Shown here piece by piece: positions 16,270 through 25,664 of a stretch of 64,000 nucleotides of DNA. The notes under the pieces are model-generated. The model made no database searches. It was given only the letters and a program-made list of their open reading frames with translations, and had not been told where the DNA came from. The position numbers were made by a program, and so were the translations under genes. Location of the stretch: NCBI RefSeq assembly GCF_039830095.1, contig NZ_CP142435.1, positions 1,674,001 to 1,738,000 of the forward strand, read 5' to 3'. The DNA comes from Dolosigranulum savutiense. GTDB lineage: Bacteria > Bacillota > Bacilli > Lactobacillales > Carnobacteriaceae_A. How positions within the stretch are numbered: position 1 is the first letter of the stretch; each line of letters starts with the position of its first letter.

Positions 16270-17131
16270 TGCTGTAGAAATTAAACAATTAAATGTTCAC
16301 TATAAAAATAGTGAGTTTTCACTTGATGACGTTACTATTAACATTCCAAAGGGCTATATTGTCGGACTCATTGGGGAAAATGGTGCAGGTAAAACAACTA
16401 TCATCAATTCAATATTAGGACTACAAAAACAGTATACGGGTGTTGTAGAAATTTTTGGAGAAACTATGGATTTAGACAATACTGAGCTAAAAGAAAAAAT
16501 TGGGGTGTGTTTTGATGAAATTTATTTGCCAAAAAATTTGAAAATTAAACAAGTAGAAGATATATATAGAAAGTTTTATCCACGGTGGGACTCTAATTTC
16601 TTTAATCAGACACTAGACTTTTTTAATATCTCGCAGCACAAAAAAATTGAGGAATGTTCACAAGGCATGCAAAAAATGTTTTCTATTGTTTTGTCAATGT
16701 CTCATCAACCAGATTTTTTAGTGTTAGACGAGCCAACTAGTTCACTCGATCCAGTGAAGAGACAAGATGTATTAGAAATTTTTCAGACGTATATTGCCGA
16801 GGATGAAAAACGTTCTATTCTGTTCTCTAGTCATATCACTACAGATATTGAACAGATAGCTGATATTGTTATCTTTTTAAAAGCGGGTCACGTTGTTTTT
16901 TGTGAGCCAATTACGACTCTTTTGTATGATTATGGCATGTGTCACTGTACAAAAGAACAATTTGATCAATTACATCAAACTAGTATGATAGCCTACAAAA
17001 AAGAAACGTACGGATATAGTGTGTTACTTAACAGAAAACAAATTGATAATGAGCTACCTGATCATATTGAAGTTGAGAAACCAAACTTAGAATTTATTAT
17101 GAATATGTATGCTAAAGGGGTTATCGTATGA
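16262..17131 (+). CDS. ABC transporter ATP-binding protein (probable immunity)
   Basis: 289 residues. Walker A GENGAGKTT (about 39-47), a signature sequence read as CSQGMQKMF in place of LSGGQ, Walker B FLVLDEPTSSLD (about 156-167), and a switch histidine (SSHITTDI). A C-terminal extension of about 70 residues follows, as in YtrB/BcrA-like ATPases. It overlaps the regulator gene and the first permease gene by a few bases. Placed inside a lanthipeptide locus, it most likely powers self-protection, in the role of LanF, though drug or stress export is possible. Confidence 0.82.
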   Translation: MSNAVEIKQLNVHYKNSEFSLDDVTINIPKGYIVGLIGENGAGKTTIINSILGLQKQYTGVVEIFGETMDLDNTELKEKIGVCFDEIYLPKNLKIKQVEDIYRKFYPRWDSNFFNQTLDFFNISQHKKIEECSQGMQKMFSIVLSMSHQPDFLVLDEPTSSLDPVKRQDVLEIFQTYIAEDEKRSILFSSHITTDIEQIADIVIFLKAGHVVFCEPITTLLYDYGMCHCTKEQFDQLHQTSMIAYKKETYGYSVLLNRKQIDNELPDHIEVEKPNLEFIMNMYAKGVIV

Positions 17132-17772
17132 TTAGTATTATAAGAAAAGATATCATGTCATCAGGCCTCAAACTACAAACTATTTATGCAGTTATTCTTT
17201 CGGTGTTATCTATTATGTTATTCTTTGATATTGTTCAATATTTGGTTATTGTTGCTTATGGTATTATTATCATCGCACCGTTAGCTTATTTTGGTAGCGT
17301 ATTTAATTATACAACACTTGATTATCATAAAGAAGAGCTGATGTTACCTGTCAAGCGTCTGGATATTGTAACGGCTAGATATGTAAATTATCTTTTTTTG
17401 ACGGGAACTAATTTTATACTAGTTTTAGGATTTATATGGCTATATGAATCAAACGTTACATTGCTTGAAACCAGCATGAAAAGCGCCATATTTCTCACAA
17501 TGGCTGTTGGATTACATTTTGGAAGTATTGTATTAGGTAGTGCATTTTTGTTTGGACATAAGCATATTAAGACAATTATTTTAGCCAGTTTTCTATTAAC
17601 TATTGTTCCGGTGAGACTATTAATGGAAGGAATAAAAATCATTATGAAATTGGATGGGACATTTGATGCGTATAACTACCCAATGCTTATGATTTTATTT
17701 ATAGGAGGAAGTATATTACTGTATGGTTTATCTTTCGGAGTGTCTTTAATTTCATTTAACCAAAAATTTTAG
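17128..17772 (+). CDS. ABC-2 type permease 1
   Basis: 214-residue integral membrane protein with six predicted helices and a short basic N-terminus; the DYHKEELMLPVKRLDIVTARY loop (first 20 residues quoted as DYHKEELMLPVKRLDIVTAR) between helices 2 and 3 is typical of small ABC-2 permeases of the PF13346 type. The start overlaps the ATPase gene by four bases, so the two are coupled. Together with the next gene it would form the membrane channel of the putative immunity transporter. Confidence 0.72.
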   Translation: MISIIRKDIMSSGLKLQTIYAVILSVLSIMLFFDIVQYLVIVAYGIIIIAPLAYFGSVFNYTTLDYHKEELMLPVKRLDIVTARYVNYLFLTGTNFILVLGFIWLYESNVTLLETSMKSAIFLTMAVGLHFGSIVLGSAFLFGHKHIKTIILASFLLTIVPVRLLMEGIKIIMKLDGTFDAYNYPMLMILFIGGSILLYGLSFGVSLISFNQKF

Positions 17773-17784
17773 GGAAGGAAAATT

Positions 17785-18375
17785 ATGATGCGTGCGCTAT
17801 GTTATTACTATACGCAAGAGTCTAAAAAAAGAACAATAGTTGCTTTACTAATCGGATTAATTGTACTAGCAACTAGTCTATCGGAAGGTATCCCGGAGAT
17901 AATGCTCTTTTATTTTACTATTGTATCTACTAATGTATACAGTTCAAATCAAGCATTGATCAAACAACGGTATTATTTAGAGCATATTGTACCAATTAAT
18001 TATTCATCTATCATCATCTTTAAGTACACAGCACTATTGATAAAAGTGCTAGTAAGTATCCTGATATATGGCATGCTATTAAAATATATATTTAGAGCAG
18101 ATGGGAGTATGATACCACAGCTATTATTACTATTTAGTGTGACAATCAATTTGGGAAGTGCCACAATTTTACGAGAATTAAGTTACAATCAATTGGATAA
18201 ATGGAAAGGCGTTATTCTACAATTTTTTATTGTTTTGCTACCGTTTATTTTGGAATATGGAATTAAAACAAGTGCAATTTATTCAGGCGATCAAATTATA
18301 CAAATAATAAATGCAATAGTTGCAGTTATTATCTGCGTAGTAACCGCAAAAATGATTAGGTTTGTATCAAATTAA
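17785..18375 (+). CDS. ABC-2-like permease 2
   Basis: 196 residues with five or six hydrophobic segments, only distantly like the preceding permease. It lies 12 bases after it and 17 bases before lanM. Position and topology suggest the second membrane subunit (LanE/G-like) of the immunity transporter. I do not recognise specific motifs, so the assignment rests on context. Confidence 0.6.
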   Translation: MMRALCYYYTQESKKRTIVALLIGLIVLATSLSEGIPEIMLFYFTIVSTNVYSSNQALIKQRYYLEHIVPINYSSIIIFKYTALLIKVLVSILIYGMLLKYIFRADGSMIPQLLLLFSVTINLGSATILRELSYNQLDKWKGVILQFFIVLLPFILEYGIKTSAIYSGDQIIQIINAIVAVIICVVTAKMIRFVSN

Positions 18376-18392
18376 GAAACGGAGAGATATGT

Positions 18393-21137
18393 ATGTTGGA
18401 GAAATTAAGCACAGTAATAGAAACTATCAGTATAGAAGAAATAACACATTATTTCATTTGTGATGAAAAGATAAACTATCTCACAGACATACATAATTAC
18501 GACTTCAAGAATATTCTGAGAGAAATTAATAATGATGTATATCCAATTATTGAGACTATAATAGTTGATATGTATCATACACTTAAGGAATCTGGAGAAT
18601 TAGAGGGAGATAGTCTACAAAAAGATTTTAAACAGTTGACGGTAATATTAGAGAGAGAGAAATGTATAGATAGATTATTTGATCAGTATCCATGTGCAAA
18701 AACAATAATAAGAAAATTAATTTTTGACATAGTGAATGAATTAACTGAGATATTTGATAGATTTGAAAAAGATAAAAATGAGTTAAGTATATTATTGAAC
18801 GATGATTTAAAAATGATAAAAAATATTGAATTATCTCAGGGGGATAGACATGATAATAGAACTGTTGCTAAAGTAACATTTAGCAATAATAGAGCATTAT
18901 TTTACAAACCGAGAAATTTAAAAACTGATTTGATATATAATGATTACTTGTCATTTTACGAGCAGCATTCTAATATTGTATTCAAAAAATTAAAAGTACT
19001 AACACGATGTGCATATGCTTGGCAAGAAGCGGCTGAAATAAATCAAAATCTATCTTTAGATGAAGCTAAAGAATATTATTATCGGGCAGGATTTCTTTTA
19101 GCATTATTCACTATTTTTCGCGGAACAGATATACACTTTGAAAATATTATTGTCAGTGATTTGTGTCCAGTAATTATTGATAGTGAGACAATGTTTTCAT
19201 CTGCCCACTTTGAAAATCTAAAAACTAATAATGGTAAAAGTATCAATCAGAGTGTTTTAGGAACTGCAATGTTACCATTTAAAGATCAATTATATGATAT
19301 TAATATAAGTGGTTTGTTTCCTAAATCAGAAATTTCTAAACAGTTAAAAGTGGAAATTTTAATTGAAGATGAGACTCAAGGACTGAAATATGAGTCTATG
19401 GCTATAACTAGCGAAATATTTCCCAATGCTGTATTGGTAGATAATAAAATCATTGATTATAAATTAGTGATGTCAGACTTAGAAAAAGGAGTACGTGAGG
19501 GATTAGAAATTATTGCTAATAATAAAGAACATTTTCTAAGGATAATACAAAAATATGATAGCAAATGTATTAAAATAAGAAAATTGTTACGAGGGACACA
19601 AGTTTATTATACATTTTTGAATGAATTGAAAAAACCAGCAGCATTATCGGACGAAAGAGTAAGAGACAAAATTTTGCGAATATTATCAAAAAATTTTTCT
19701 CCAACAAATTTTGGTTATTTGAGAGTTGAAAATGAAATTTTTGATTTAAAGCAAATGAACATTCCATATTTCTATACGTATCTAAAAGATAATGATTTAT
19801 ATTCTAGAGATAAAGTTATTTGTAAGAATTATCATAATATAACAGCTTGGGATAATATGAAACATGCAATTGAGCAATTAGATCAAAATATGATTGACTA
19901 TCAAATACACCTATTAAATTTAAGCTTGACGGTGGACAATTTTTCAGAAGATGATATAAATGGTAGTTTTAACGAAGAGGTAAATAAGGTAGAAAATATA
20001 TATAAAGATTTATATCCATACGAACTATTAAAGCGGGAGGTAATTATTGAAGATGGGAACCGTAGTTATATATATATGTTAGGATTTAATGAAAAAAATT
20101 TAAAAATAACTATTAATGATCCTGGATTATACATGGGAGGAGGGATATTGCATTACTTAGGATCATATGCTTATACACAAAATGATGATGAAATTAAAAA
20201 TTTTTGTAAGAGAATGATTAACCAACTATTTAATCAATATCAAGAGCAACGTAGTAATGGAGAAAAAATTTCCTATAATGTTTACCAAGGCTTTGGAGGA
20301 TTAGTATATATATGTTACAACTTTTATCAGTATTTTGATGACGAAGAAATAAGAGATTATACTGAAACAATTTCTAAAGGAATGGTTAATTATTTAGAAA
20401 ATAGCAATAGAGCTAACAGCGACTTTGACTATATAAATGGAGATTTATCGCTAATTGTTCTGTTAATAAAATTGTTTTCAGAGACAACCTTGCGAATAAC
20501 CAATAGAAAAACAATGAAAAGTATTTTGAGAAAGTATTATGAATTATTACGAGGTGAGAACATAAGCGAGATTGGTTTAGCCCATGGATTATCAGGTGTT
20601 ATATTAACACTTTCATATATTTATAAAATAACTGAAGATAAAGATATACTGAAATTTATGTATGAATTAGTAGAGAAAGAGGATTGTTTAATTGATGAAA
20701 ATATAATTGACGGTAGTTGGTGTAGGGGAGTTGGCGGAATACTTATTTCAAGATATACATCCTTAGATAATATCAAAAATAGTTCAGATAAAAAATTAAA
20801 ACAAAAATTACAAAAAACTATTAAAAAACTTAATCAAAAAGAGTATGTTGATGTTTTTTTAGATAAAAATAATATATGTCTTTGCCATGGATTTGCAGGG
20901 ACAGTAGATATATTAGCGTATATAGGTAGGATATCGAAAAATAATCACATAGAAGAATTGCAGCAGCTATATATTAATGAACATGCTATCAAACAATTTG
21001 AATGGTTTAAGGGCTCAAACTATGTACTGGAATCATTTATGTTAGGAGCGACCGGATCATTGTATAGTTTATTGCATAAACAATTTGATATACCTTCAGT
21101 ATCAGGGCTAAATTTATTTTTTAAAAAAAGTAGGTAA
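18393..21137 (+). CDS. lanM: Class II lanthipeptide synthetase LanM
   Basis: 914-residue bifunctional enzyme. The N-terminal DUF4135 dehydratase domain (about 80-560) phosphorylates and eliminates Ser/Thr hydroxyls; KVTFSNNRALFYKPRNL and FRGTDIHFENII carry the catalytic Lys, Asp, His and Asn, with IIDSETMF following. The C-terminal LanC-like cyclase (about 580-910) makes thioether rings; its zinc ligands are visible as Cys777 (GSWCRGVGG) and Cys831-His832 (CLCHGFAG), and AHGLSG repeats the barrel motif. Ribosome site ACGGAGAG. It lies 17 bases after a permease gene and four bases before lanT. The gene is much more AT-rich than its chromosomal neighbours, which suggests transfer. Confidence 0.93.
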   Translation: MLEKLSTVIETISIEEITHYFICDEKINYLTDIHNYDFKNILREINNDVYPIIETIIVDMYHTLKESGELEGDSLQKDFKQLTVILEREKCIDRLFDQYPCAKTIIRKLIFDIVNELTEIFDRFEKDKNELSILLNDDLKMIKNIELSQGDRHDNRTVAKVTFSNNRALFYKPRNLKTDLIYNDYLSFYEQHSNIVFKKLKVLTRCAYAWQEAAEINQNLSLDEAKEYYYRAGFLLALFTIFRGTDIHFENIIVSDLCPVIIDSETMFSSAHFENLKTNNGKSINQSVLGTAMLPFKDQLYDINISGLFPKSEISKQLKVEILIEDETQGLKYESMAITSEIFPNAVLVDNKIIDYKLVMSDLEKGVREGLEIIANNKEHFLRIIQKYDSKCIKIRKLLRGTQVYYTFLNELKKPAALSDERVRDKILRILSKNFSPTNFGYLRVENEIFDLKQMNIPYFYTYLKDNDLYSRDKVICKNYHNITAWDNMKHAIEQLDQNMIDYQIHLLNLSLTVDNFSEDDINGSFNEEVNKVENIYKDLYPYELLKREVIIEDGNRSYIYMLGFNEKNLKITINDPGLYMGGGILHYLGSYAYTQNDDEIKNFCKRMINQLFNQYQEQRSNGEKISYNVYQGFGGLVYICYNFYQYFDDEEIRDYTETISKGMVNYLENSNRANSDFDYINGDLSLIVLLIKLFSETTLRITNRKTMKSILRKYYELLRGENISEIGLAHGLSGVILTLSYIYKITEDKDILKFMYELVEKEDCLIDENIIDGSWCRGVGGILISRYTSLDNIKNSSDKKLKQKLQKTIKKLNQKEYVDVFLDKNNICLCHGFAGTVDILAYIGRISKNNHIEELQQLYINEHAIKQFEWFKGSNYVLESFMLGATGSLYSLLHKQFDIPSVSGLNLFFKKSR

Positions 21138-21141
21138 GGAT

Positions 21142-23259
21142 ATGTTTAAAAGAATAAAACTTATAAATCAAACATCATACACTGAGTGTGGACAATGCTG
21201 TATATCAATGATAGCGAATTTTTATGGGTTTAGACAACCAATTTCTTATTATAAAAGTATATATAGTACTGGCCGAGATGGTATGAATGTCAGTCAAGTT
21301 TATTCTATATTAGCTGATATACATTTAACACCAGATCCATATTATTTAAATGAAGTAAGTTCATTTGATTTTTCTAATAGGCCATATATCTTGTTGACTA
21401 ATAATAATCACTATATAGTTTTAAAAAAGATAGCTGATAAAAAATTTAGAATTTGGGATCCCGCAAAGGGAGTAAAAAATGTAAGTAAAGAAAGAATCTC
21501 TTGTATTAACGGGGGGATAATTTTCGAAGTATACCCAGATGACGATTTTTGTTGTGTGAATAATCAAGATAATGTTTTCAAGTATCTAATTAATTTTGTT
21601 AAAAAAGTAAAATATGATTTGATGAGAGTTTTTATAATTTCGACAGCAACGTACTTAATTTCAGCAGGAATTCCACGTTTACTAGAATATATAATTAGTA
21701 CGTTACTAAAGGAAAATAATTCCACTATTCTAACACACAACATGTTTAAGGTAGTAAGTTTAAGTTTTATATATTTCTTGTTTTCTCATTTTGAAAATAA
21801 GATGATTTTAAAATTACAGAAAAATATTAATCAAGAGATTACTTTAGAGACAATAGAACATGTATTAAATATACCGTATACATTTTTTGAAAATCGTGGA
21901 GAAAATAATATAATATATCGCTTAGGATTATTACCTAAGTTGATGGATTTAATAGCAAACAGGTTTGTTAATTTATTGATAGGCACTATTGGAATAGTAG
22001 TACTATCGATATACAGCATAATTAGGTATAATATTTTGCTCCCTATTATATTAGTTATGATTATAGTACCTACTTGTATGATATTATCTTTTAACTACTA
22101 TATTATGAACAAAAAACAAGATGAGCTAGCAAGAGAAGCAGAGAGTGAGGAAGAACAGATAGATTTAATAAAAAATATATTTTATATAAAGACTTCAAGA
22201 ATAGCCGATAAGGTATTTGTAAGGTACAAAAAAATATATGGATCGTATTTGGATATATTTATAAAAAACAGCAATAGTGGTTATTTTTTTAACCTAGTAC
22301 TAACAATTTATTCCATTTTTTCTCCAATTTTTATAGTTTTGTATATTGGATATTTTTATGAAGTTACAGCTGGAGAAATATTTTTTATTTATTCAATTAT
22401 AGGTATGATTTTAACAAATACAATATCAACAATTACTATACTAGGTGAAATGGGTTTGCTTAGACCTACTTTGGTTTATTTAAATGATATTTATGATGAA
22501 AAGAAGGAACATAAGCCCGAAGGTATATTGATTAGTGAGTTTGAAAATTTCCATGTAAAAAATTTATCATTTAAATATACTGACTCAGGTCCAGATATAC
22601 TTAATAATATAACTATGAAAATAAATCGTGGAGAAAAAATTTCGTTAGTGGGACTATCTGGGAGTGGAAAAACTACATTGATTAAATTAATTACTGGAAT
22701 ATATAATACGTATAGTGGAAAAATATTAATTAATGGAAAGAATATAACTTGCGTGAACAGTCATTTTTTTGAGAATAAAGTGGCTATTGTATCACAAAGT
22801 GCGACACTTTTTAATAGGACTATAAAAGAAAATATTTTTGTAGAAAAAAATCATACAGATGACAATACTATTTGGAAAGTATTAAAAATGGTGAATCTTG
22901 ATGATTATATAAAGGGTTTACCATTACAATTAAATACAATGGTAGGAGAAGATGGCCTGAATTTTTCTGGAGGACAATTACAAAGGTTAATTTTAGCGCG
23001 AGCGCTTATAAAAAATCCTGAATTAATTATTTTGGACGAGGCTACAAGTTCGTTAGATACGTATAATGAAACATTAATTTACAATAATTTAAAGAATCTA
23101 GGCATGACAATACTGTCAATTTCTCACCGATTAGACACTATAAAAGATTCAGATAGAATCTATGTTATGGATAATGGGAAAATAGTAGCTGTGGGAAATC
23201 ATGACTCGTTGTTAGAGAGCAATAATATGTATAACCAAATGTATAATTTAGGAGGTTAA
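21142..23259 (+). CDS. lanT: Lanthipeptide exporter with C39 peptidase, LanT
   Basis: 705 residues. The N-terminal C39 peptidase (about 1-130) has the Cys box TECGQCCISMIANFYG with catalytic Cys16, the His loop NNNHYIVL and the Asp loop WDPAKG. A six-helix membrane domain follows (about 155-440), then the ATPase with Walker A GLSGSGKTT, signature FSGGQLQRLILARAL, Walker B LIILDEATSSLD and the SHRLDTIK switch. It removes the precursor leader after a double-glycine-type site and exports the core. It is translationally close to lanM (four bases) and to the flavodoxin-like gene (two bases). Confidence 0.93.
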   Translation: MFKRIKLINQTSYTECGQCCISMIANFYGFRQPISYYKSIYSTGRDGMNVSQVYSILADIHLTPDPYYLNEVSSFDFSNRPYILLTNNNHYIVLKKIADKKFRIWDPAKGVKNVSKERISCINGGIIFEVYPDDDFCCVNNQDNVFKYLINFVKKVKYDLMRVFIISTATYLISAGIPRLLEYIISTLLKENNSTILTHNMFKVVSLSFIYFLFSHFENKMILKLQKNINQEITLETIEHVLNIPYTFFENRGENNIIYRLGLLPKLMDLIANRFVNLLIGTIGIVVLSIYSIIRYNILLPIILVMIIVPTCMILSFNYYIMNKKQDELAREAESEEEQIDLIKNIFYIKTSRIADKVFVRYKKIYGSYLDIFIKNSNSGYFFNLVLTIYSIFSPIFIVLYIGYFYEVTAGEIFFIYSIIGMILTNTISTITILGEMGLLRPTLVYLNDIYDEKKEHKPEGILISEFENFHVKNLSFKYTDSGPDILNNITMKINRGEKISLVGLSGSGKTTLIKLITGIYNTYSGKILINGKNITCVNSHFFENKVAIVSQSATLFNRTIKENIFVEKNHTDDNTIWKVLKMVNLDDYIKGLPLQLNTMVGEDGLNFSGGQLQRLILARALIKNPELIILDEATSSLDTYNETLIYNNLKNLGMTILSISHRLDTIKDSDRIYVMDNGKIVAVGNHDSLLESNNMYNQMYNLGG

Positions 23260-23261
23260 AA

Positions 23262-23957
23262 ATGAATGTATTTATATACTACGGAAATGATTTAAATAAA
23301 AGTTCTGGGAGTAATATCTTTGTAAACAAGTTAATAAATAGTGCTAAAAAATTTGTTAAGGATGGGAAAGTGTATTTAAGACATGGTGGAGATATGAAAC
23401 TGGAGTATATATCTAATTGGAAGGATGTTATGAATTTTGATACTAAGCTTGATAAACAACAGATTGCTAATGAAATATATGATTCAAATATTATCATATT
23501 AATTTCACCAGTTTTCATACACAATGTATCCTCATTTATGAAGATTTTTTTAGATAATTTCGCTGTCTGGACTCATATAGCACCTCTTGTGGGGAAAGTA
23601 GGATTACCGATTAGTATTTCATCAACAAATGGAAATGTGTTTGTAAATAATTATCTAACTAAAATTATGAATTATTGGGGATTAGTGACATGTGAACCAG
23701 TATCCCTAGAATTAGGGCTGATGACTGAGGATGCTTTGGATAGTTATATTAGGCAAATAATTCAAACAATGGAGGAGATTGATACCGGGGGTATTAATTT
23801 TGATACAACACAGGTAGAGTATTTTTTTGATTATATATTAAAAACTATGTTAACTTATCAAAAGAATCATCCCGAAAAAATTTTATTTGATCAACTACCG
23901 TATTCTAATTGTCAAACATTTAGAGAAGCATTTGAGATGATGAGAGAAAGATATTAG
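23262..23957 (+). CDS. Flavodoxin-fold protein of the lanthipeptide operon
   Basis: 231 residues, starting two bases after the lanT stop behind a GGAGG site, so co-expressed with lanM and lanT. The first 130 residues resemble NAD(P)H-dependent FMN reductases or flavodoxin-fold proteins: strand MNVFIYYGN, a phosphate-loop-like SSGSNIFVNKLI, IIILISPVFIHNVSSFMKIF (flavin-side loop) and a strand/loop near PISISSTNGN. The C-terminal 90 residues are helical and not recognised. It could reduce dehydroamino acids to D-Ala/D-Abu, or be another oxidoreductase; it does not look like the LanD/EpiD decarboxylase. Function is inference from context. Confidence 0.65.
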   Translation: MNVFIYYGNDLNKSSGSNIFVNKLINSAKKFVKDGKVYLRHGGDMKLEYISNWKDVMNFDTKLDKQQIANEIYDSNIIILISPVFIHNVSSFMKIFLDNFAVWTHIAPLVGKVGLPISISSTNGNVFVNNYLTKIMNYWGLVTCEPVSLELGLMTEDALDSYIRQIIQTMEEIDTGGINFDTTQVEYFFDYILKTMLTYQKNHPEKILFDQLPYSNCQTFREAFEMMRERY

Positions 23958-24012
23958 AACCATTAATAAATAGATTGATTACAACATATTAAGATGTTTA
24001 GTATTGTTCTTC

Positions 24013-25215
24013 CTTCATTGTAAAATTAAAATAGAAATTTAAAAGGGTCATCTGTGGTACAATCATCCTATATCAACCCTCTAAGAAGAATAGGAGATGC
24101 ACCACAATGACCCACACCAATCTCACCATAAATGAACTGATTTGCATAGATGCTTATGCCGAAAATGGCATGAAAGGTTACAAAATAGCCCAAAAGATCA
24201 AGCGATCTCCTCAGAAAGTGTATGATGTGCTCAACGCCATAAAGTCAGGTAAGTCTGTCAAGGACTACTATGAACAAACGCAAGAGAATATGAAGCATCG
24301 CGGCGCCAAGCGAAAAGACTTATCCGATGACGATTTATCCTATGTGACGGACAAAGTCAGTCAAGGATAGACACCAGACGTTATTATTGGACGAGGAGAA
24401 CGTCAACTCAACCTGTCTTCCAAAACTTTATATAGACGATTTAAGGATGATGAGCGACTAAATATCTCAACACTTCCCTTAAAAGGTAAACGGAAACCGA
24501 ATGGACATTAAGAAACGCGTGGTAAACACTCTTCTACACGCTCTATTCATTCACGAAAAGATAGCTGTTCTCAGTTTGATACGGAATTTGGGCATCTAGA
24601 AGGCGATACAATTGTTGGCAAAAAACATAAAAGTGCGATTATCACACTGGTTGAACGTCAATCCAAAATCATTATCACACTTAAACCGGATGGTCGAACG
24701 GCGAAAGCTGTGGGTCATCGAATGAGTCAATTATTAGCCCATTGTCCACATCATTTGTTTAAATCAATCACATTTGACTGTGGAAAAGAATTTTCTAACT
24801 GGAAAAGTTTGTCTAACGACCATGACATTGATATTTTCTTTGCTGATCCTGGCTGTCCAGGGCAGCGTGGATTAAACGAACGATCAAATGGCTTACTACG
24901 ACACGATGGACTGGCGAAACAAATGGATTTTAACACAGTGGACGAAGCATTTATCCAATCTGTATCGGATTATCGCAACCATATTCCACGGCGTTCTCTC
25001 AATTACCGTACCCCAATCGAGGTATTTGAAGCTCAGACAGGATATCACCTATCTGAAATTTTCACTGAATGACCGCCCTCACGTTGTTCGGTTGGTTAAG
25101 CAACTCCCAAAGAACAGAAGAAAACCACTTCTGTTCTTTGGAAGTCGCGCCATTTAGGAATGGAGGATCTAGGCCACAAAGTGATCAAAATTTCTATTTT
25201 AATTTGACAATCAAG
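24013..25215 (+). mobile_element. IS30-family insertion sequence, inactivated
   Basis: About 1.2 kb, bounded by imperfect 28-base inverted repeats (24013-24040 and 25188-25215, two mismatches). It holds one IS30-type transposase gene broken by two in-frame stop codons. I could not find convincing target-site duplications. A truncated second copy of the same left end lies at 30075. It follows directly on the lanthipeptide operon and may have helped define its right edge. Confidence 0.85.
24107..25072 (+). pseudogene. IS30-family transposase, two nonsense mutations
   Basis: One continuous reading frame except for TAG at 24368-24370 and TAA at 24509-24511. The N-terminal helix-turn-helix (INELICIDAYAENGMKGYKI) is followed by the RRF-like YRRFKDDERLNIST region and the DDE core (LEGDTIVGK, SITFDCGKEFSNW, ERSNGLLR). 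A tryptophan codon probably became the first stop and a glutamine codon the second, both by single transitions. Only fragments could be made, so the element should be immobile unless helped in trans. Confidence 0.85.
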
Positions 25216-25327
25216 AAACTAAAAATTCTCACTATACCCTCCGTAGAAAAATTATATTTATTATACCATTAAATGTTTTTTTAAAGAACAAAAATAGTCT
25301 CTTTCTAAGTAATATTTGAATTGTAAA

Positions 25328-25354
25328 AAAGAAGCCGAATAGTTCCGCTTCTTT
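25328..25354 (-). terminator. Terminator for the minus-strand truncated gene
   Basis: Eight-base-pair stem AAAGAAGC / GCTTCTTT, followed on the minus strand by T6. It lies 50 bases beyond the stop codon of the gene ending at 25404. Confidence 0.65.
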
Positions 25355-25403
25355 AATCCTTAATATTTTCTTGTCTATGATTTGCCAGACAGTGTCTGTT
25401 AAA

Positions 25404-25664
25404 TTACATCTCGTTAATCCTATTTGATAAAATTGTCAATACATCAACAACATTATCAAACTTCAGATCTCCAATATACTTATTTTCACTGATATATACT
25501 TCCCACAAGGATCTTAGGTATGAATCTTCTTTTATATCCTCGATTATTTCCTCATAGTCTTGCATTATCTTCTGACTTCCTCTTTGGTTTGAAGTTCTTT
25601 TTATTGCTTCTTTTAAAATTTCATAATCAATCTCATCTTTTTTAGTTTGTAGGTAAGCGCCCAT
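25404..25664 (-). CDS. Hypothetical protein, 5' end replaced by IS66 end
   Basis: 86 residues, acidic and mostly helical. The ATG and the next three codons (MGAY) come from the IS66 terminal repeat, so the original N-terminus is gone and what remains is the C-terminal part of a longer protein. I do not recognise the family. No ribosome site of its own is obvious, so expression is doubtful. A terminator follows. Confidence 0.45.
   Translation of the reverse strand: MGAYLQTKKDEIDYEILKEAIKRTSNQRGSQKIMQDYEEIIEDIKEDSYLRSLWEVYISENKYIGDLKFDNVVDVLTILSNRINEM

Noticed and set aside
25069-25272. Plus-strand frame of 67 codons across the IS30 right end
   Set aside because: It overlaps the transposase stop and runs through the inverted repeat; no ribosome site.
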